From Bacillota bacterium (GTDB lineage Bacteria; Bacillota; Clostridia; Christensenellales; CAG-314), in assembly GCA_023458375.1 (NCBI GenBank), contig JAEWZT010000004.1, forward strand, positions 1 through 64,000: a stretch of 64,000 nt of DNA. The letters run 5' to 3'. Each line of letters starts with the position of its first letter. The stretch's first letter is position 1. Under the pieces are notes generated by a model. The model searched no databases and was not told the DNA's origin. It was given only the letters and a program-made list of their open reading frames with translations. This document shows positions 62,146 through 64,000 of this stretch, one piece after another. The position numbers and the translations under genes are program-made.

Positions 62146-62645
62146 GCGTTAATATTGCTAATAAACCTTAGAATATTTTAACCGTTTTCTTAAACTTGTT
62201 GAAAAAAATATGGTTATTCTATTTTTATGAGTATCCTTAAAAACTGCTTTTAAATTGTTAAAGCCTTTTTTTAAAACTTTTTTAAACAACCTGCGGATAG
62301 AAACTAAAAAGCACCTCTTTTAACACTTTGAAATGAACTGCAAAAGCGCTAAAAATAACATTTAAAACAATTATCAAGGACAGTCGGAAAAGTACAAAAA
62401 CTTGCCGCTTTGTTTAACTATTGATTAAAACCTAAGATGTGCCGTATGGCGCGATTATTTTCAAAACCCTTTTGGGCGCAAGCGGCATTTATAAACGTGA
62501 TTTTTTGCGCGCGCCGTTTTGAACATACAAGGGTTTGATGGCAGTTACCTTAGCCATATTTTTGCGACATATTTCATTGTAAAATGTGCCTTAAAGGAAT
62601 TAAGAGATTTTTAACTTTTATTCTTTCGTAAAATATTAAAAAAAG
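62146..62645. other. 500-bp AT-rich region at the chromosome-prophage border
   Basis: No gene seen. It probably contains the junction between the host chromosome and the prophage, but no direct repeat can be assigned because the other end lies outside the window. Confidence 0.45.
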
Positions 62646-62661
62646 TAGAACAAATGTTCTA
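62646..62661. promoter_or_regulatory. SOS box (LexA-binding site)
   Basis: TAGAACAAATGTTCTA is a perfect 16-bp palindrome containing GAAC-N4-GTTC, the LexA box core of Gram-positive bacteria. It lies just before an extended -10 promoter, so the prophage late regulator downstream is likely released by DNA damage. Confidence 0.7.
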
Positions 62662-62710
62662 TTTCTTGATAGTTTTTTTAATTGCTGACATACAGTTGTC
62701 AACATATATT

Positions 62711-62719
62711 TGATATAAT
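62711..62719 (+). promoter_or_regulatory. extended -10 promoter of the prophage regulator
   Basis: TGATATAAT (TGN plus a perfect TATAAT). A TTGTCA lies only 12 bases upstream, too close for a standard -35. The gene starts about 185 bases further on. Confidence 0.5.
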
Positions 62720-62902
62720 TAAGGCATACATAGCGCAAGAGGTTTTGCCTTAACCCGTTAAAATTTCACTTAGATTTAATTTTAAAAAAACGGCAACTTC
62801 TCAAACGCAAAGATAAAATGTCCCTTACAATGCAGTTAAGCTAAATTTTTTGCATTGTTTTGAAATTTCCCCGACAACAATTTAAGGAGTATTATAAAAA
62901 AT

Positions 62903-63358
62903 ATGTGCAAATTTGCCAAAACGGTGTTGCTTTGCTACCCTTCCCTCGACGAAAATATCGTCAAAACGCAAGCGGAGCTTAAAAACTTTGCAGTCAAGTC
63001 CCATTGCCTTGACGGCAAATGCAGAGAAGACACAACTTTTAACTTAATGGTAAAGGCGGCAAGCCTCGCGGAAGAAAAACGCCTTTTGTTGCAATTGAAA
63101 AGCGCGGCGGGACAAGCGCTGTTTGAGCTTGAACCCAAATACAGGGCGCTACTCAACTTGCGCTACATAAAGCGCGATAATCTTGAAGTTATCATGGCTA
63201 AAACGCGCCTTTGCCAAACGACGCTCTACCGCTATTACAAAGCGGCGCTTAAAGCCTTTGCCGCAAAAATGAAGTTTATGGGCTGCGGAAAGGAATGGTT
63301 TGAGGAAAACTGTTTAAGCGTAAAGTGGATAAATTCCCTTTACAAAAATGTTAAGTAG
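62903..63358 (+). CDS. phage sigma-like late transcription regulator (sigma-70 region 4-like)
   Basis: A 151-residue protein. Residues 70-125 (LFELEPKYRALLNLRYIKRD, then NLEVIMAKTRLCQTTLYRYY and KAALKAFA) look like a sigma-70 region 4 helix-turn-helix, as in ArpU/RinA/Xpf-type phage late regulators, which stand directly before the terminase genes. AAGGAG precedes the ATG. It is controlled by the SOS box upstream. Six cysteines, several in the first 45 residues (MCKF, LLCYP, SHCLDGKC), are unusual for this family. Confidence 0.7.
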   Translation: MCKFAKTVLLCYPSLDENIVKTQAELKNFAVKSHCLDGKCREDTTFNLMVKAASLAEEKRLLLQLKSAAGQALFELEPKYRALLNLRYIKRDNLEVIMAKTRLCQTTLYRYYKAALKAFAAKMKFMGCGKEWFEENCLSVKWINSLYKNVK

Positions 63359-63462
63359 CAGTAAAAACCTTTGTTTTAAGGGGTTTTCAAAAAAGGATTT
63401 TTAAAAACATTGACTAAAAAACCCTTTTGACGCCGTTATTTTAACGGAAAAATGAGTTGAAT

Positions 63463-64000
63463 ATGAAACAGACAGATATTATAGCGCGCATAAAGCGGAT
63501 TGAAGAAGAAATTGAAAAAAGAAACAGCTGCCCCTTAGCTCAATACAACAGGCAAAAAGTGCACCAAAAGCAGATGGCTTTTCACAAAAGCGGCGCCAAG
63601 GTGCGCTTTGTTTTCGGCGGCAACAGAACGGGCAAAACGGAATGCGGCGCGGTGGAAACGGTGTGGCTTGCAAGGGGTATCCACCCATACAGGCAAAACA
63701 GAAAAGACGTATGCTGTTTTGTGGTATCCCTTTCAAAGGGTGTGCAGCGCGACGTGGCACAGGGCAAAATCCTAAAATATCTTGACAAGCGCTATATATG
63801 CGAAACCGTTATGGAGCAGGGGCGCAAAGACTTTGCCCAAAGCGGCATAATTGACTACATTACCGTAAAAAACGAACAGGGCGGATTTTCTAAAATTATC
63901 TTTAAGTCTTGCGAGCAGGGCAGAGATAAGTTTGCGGGCGCTTCCCTTGATTTTGTATGGTTTGACGAAGAACCCCCCAAAGACATTTTTGACGAGTGCA
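63463..64000 (+). CDS. phage terminase large subunit, N-terminal part
   Basis: The frame is open to the window end (179 residues seen). The ATPase motor has Walker A GGNRTGKTEC (about residues 50-59) and Walker B FVWFDEEPP near the end. SKIIFKSCEQGRDKFAG is the adenine/coupling region. The protein packages phage DNA into the prohead. No small terminase gene lies between it and the sigma-like gene, so that gene may be downstream or missing. The ATG at 63463 has only a weak ribosome binding site (ACGGAAAA). Confidence 0.92.
   Translation, partial: MKQTDIIARIKRIEEEIEKRNSCPLAQYNRQKVHQKQMAFHKSGAKVRFVFGGNRTGKTECGAVETVWLARGIHPYRQNRKDVCCFVVSLSKGVQRDVAQGKILKYLDKRYICETVMEQGRKDFAQSGIIDYITVKNEQGGFSKIIFKSCEQGRDKFAGASLDFVWFDEEPPKDIFDEC

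Overview
The window looks like a chromosomal piece of a Clostridia-type bacterium (Bacillota). Markers are a PdaB-like polysaccharide deacetylase, NrdR, a DUF5058 membrane pair, a CIRCE-controlled groESL operon, a Gram-positive SOS box, AGGAGG-like ribosome binding sites, lipobox lipoproteins and BspA-type leucine-rich repeat surface proteins. Meso-DAP dehydrogenase and glutamate racemase indicate a DAP-containing peptidoglycan. The large repeat adhesins and a GH95-like glycosidase fit a host- or gut-associated lifestyle, but that is inference. The species cannot be named from the sequence.

Layout. 1-633: end of a 16S gene, tRNA-Ile, tRNA-Ala, a broken tRNA copy, a second tRNA-Ile and a terminator, with no 23S attached. 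680-3077: relic of a tyrosine integrase beside the tRNAs, a GIY-YIG protein, a leaderless SpoU-type methyltransferase and an Mrr-like endonuclease-fold protein. 3515-22198: cell-surface block on the minus strand, made of a Cthe_2159-like lipoprotein and a 16.4-kb giant repeat adhesin (about 5,470 codons) broken by three frameshifts. 22383-25552: feoA/feoB, where FeoB carries a Cys-rich insertion. 25763-29372: an independent 23S-5S transcription unit with its own promoter, processing stem and terminator. 29500-32724: a second LRR lipoprotein. 33407-36528: glycolipid-type glycosyltransferase/acyltransferase operon, divergent from a membrane-bound XRE regulator. 37909-45099: K+-dependent membrane pyrophosphatase, then GH95-like hydrolase, nrdR and a uridine-kinase-like gene. 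45277-46795: an AT-rich pair, a putative secreted cysteine peptidase and a lipoprotein that is its N-terminal domain alone. 47181-55642: murI, rpsT with a long tail, flavodoxin, DUF5058 pair, EF-G-like GTPase, pdaB-like and ssb-like genes. 56359-57350: GIY-YIG/DUF6884 pair. 57483-59570: groESL. 59877-62145: unknown gene, dCMP deaminase and DAP dehydrogenase. 62646-64000: left part of a prophage (SOS box, sigma-like late regulator, terminase large subunit cut by the window end).

How the genes fit together. Much of the window serves the cell surface: giant adhesin, LRR lipoprotein, beta-helix lipoprotein, glycolipid synthesis, polysaccharide deacetylase, and DAP and D-glutamate supply. The core functions are translation (rRNA, tRNA, S20, EF-G-like) and chaperones. 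The most unusual points are the unlinked 16S and 23S units, the broken giant adhesin, the peptidase/prodomain pair that resembles a protease-inhibitor arrangement, the FeoB Cys insertion, and two promoters placed so that transcription would begin at the start codon.
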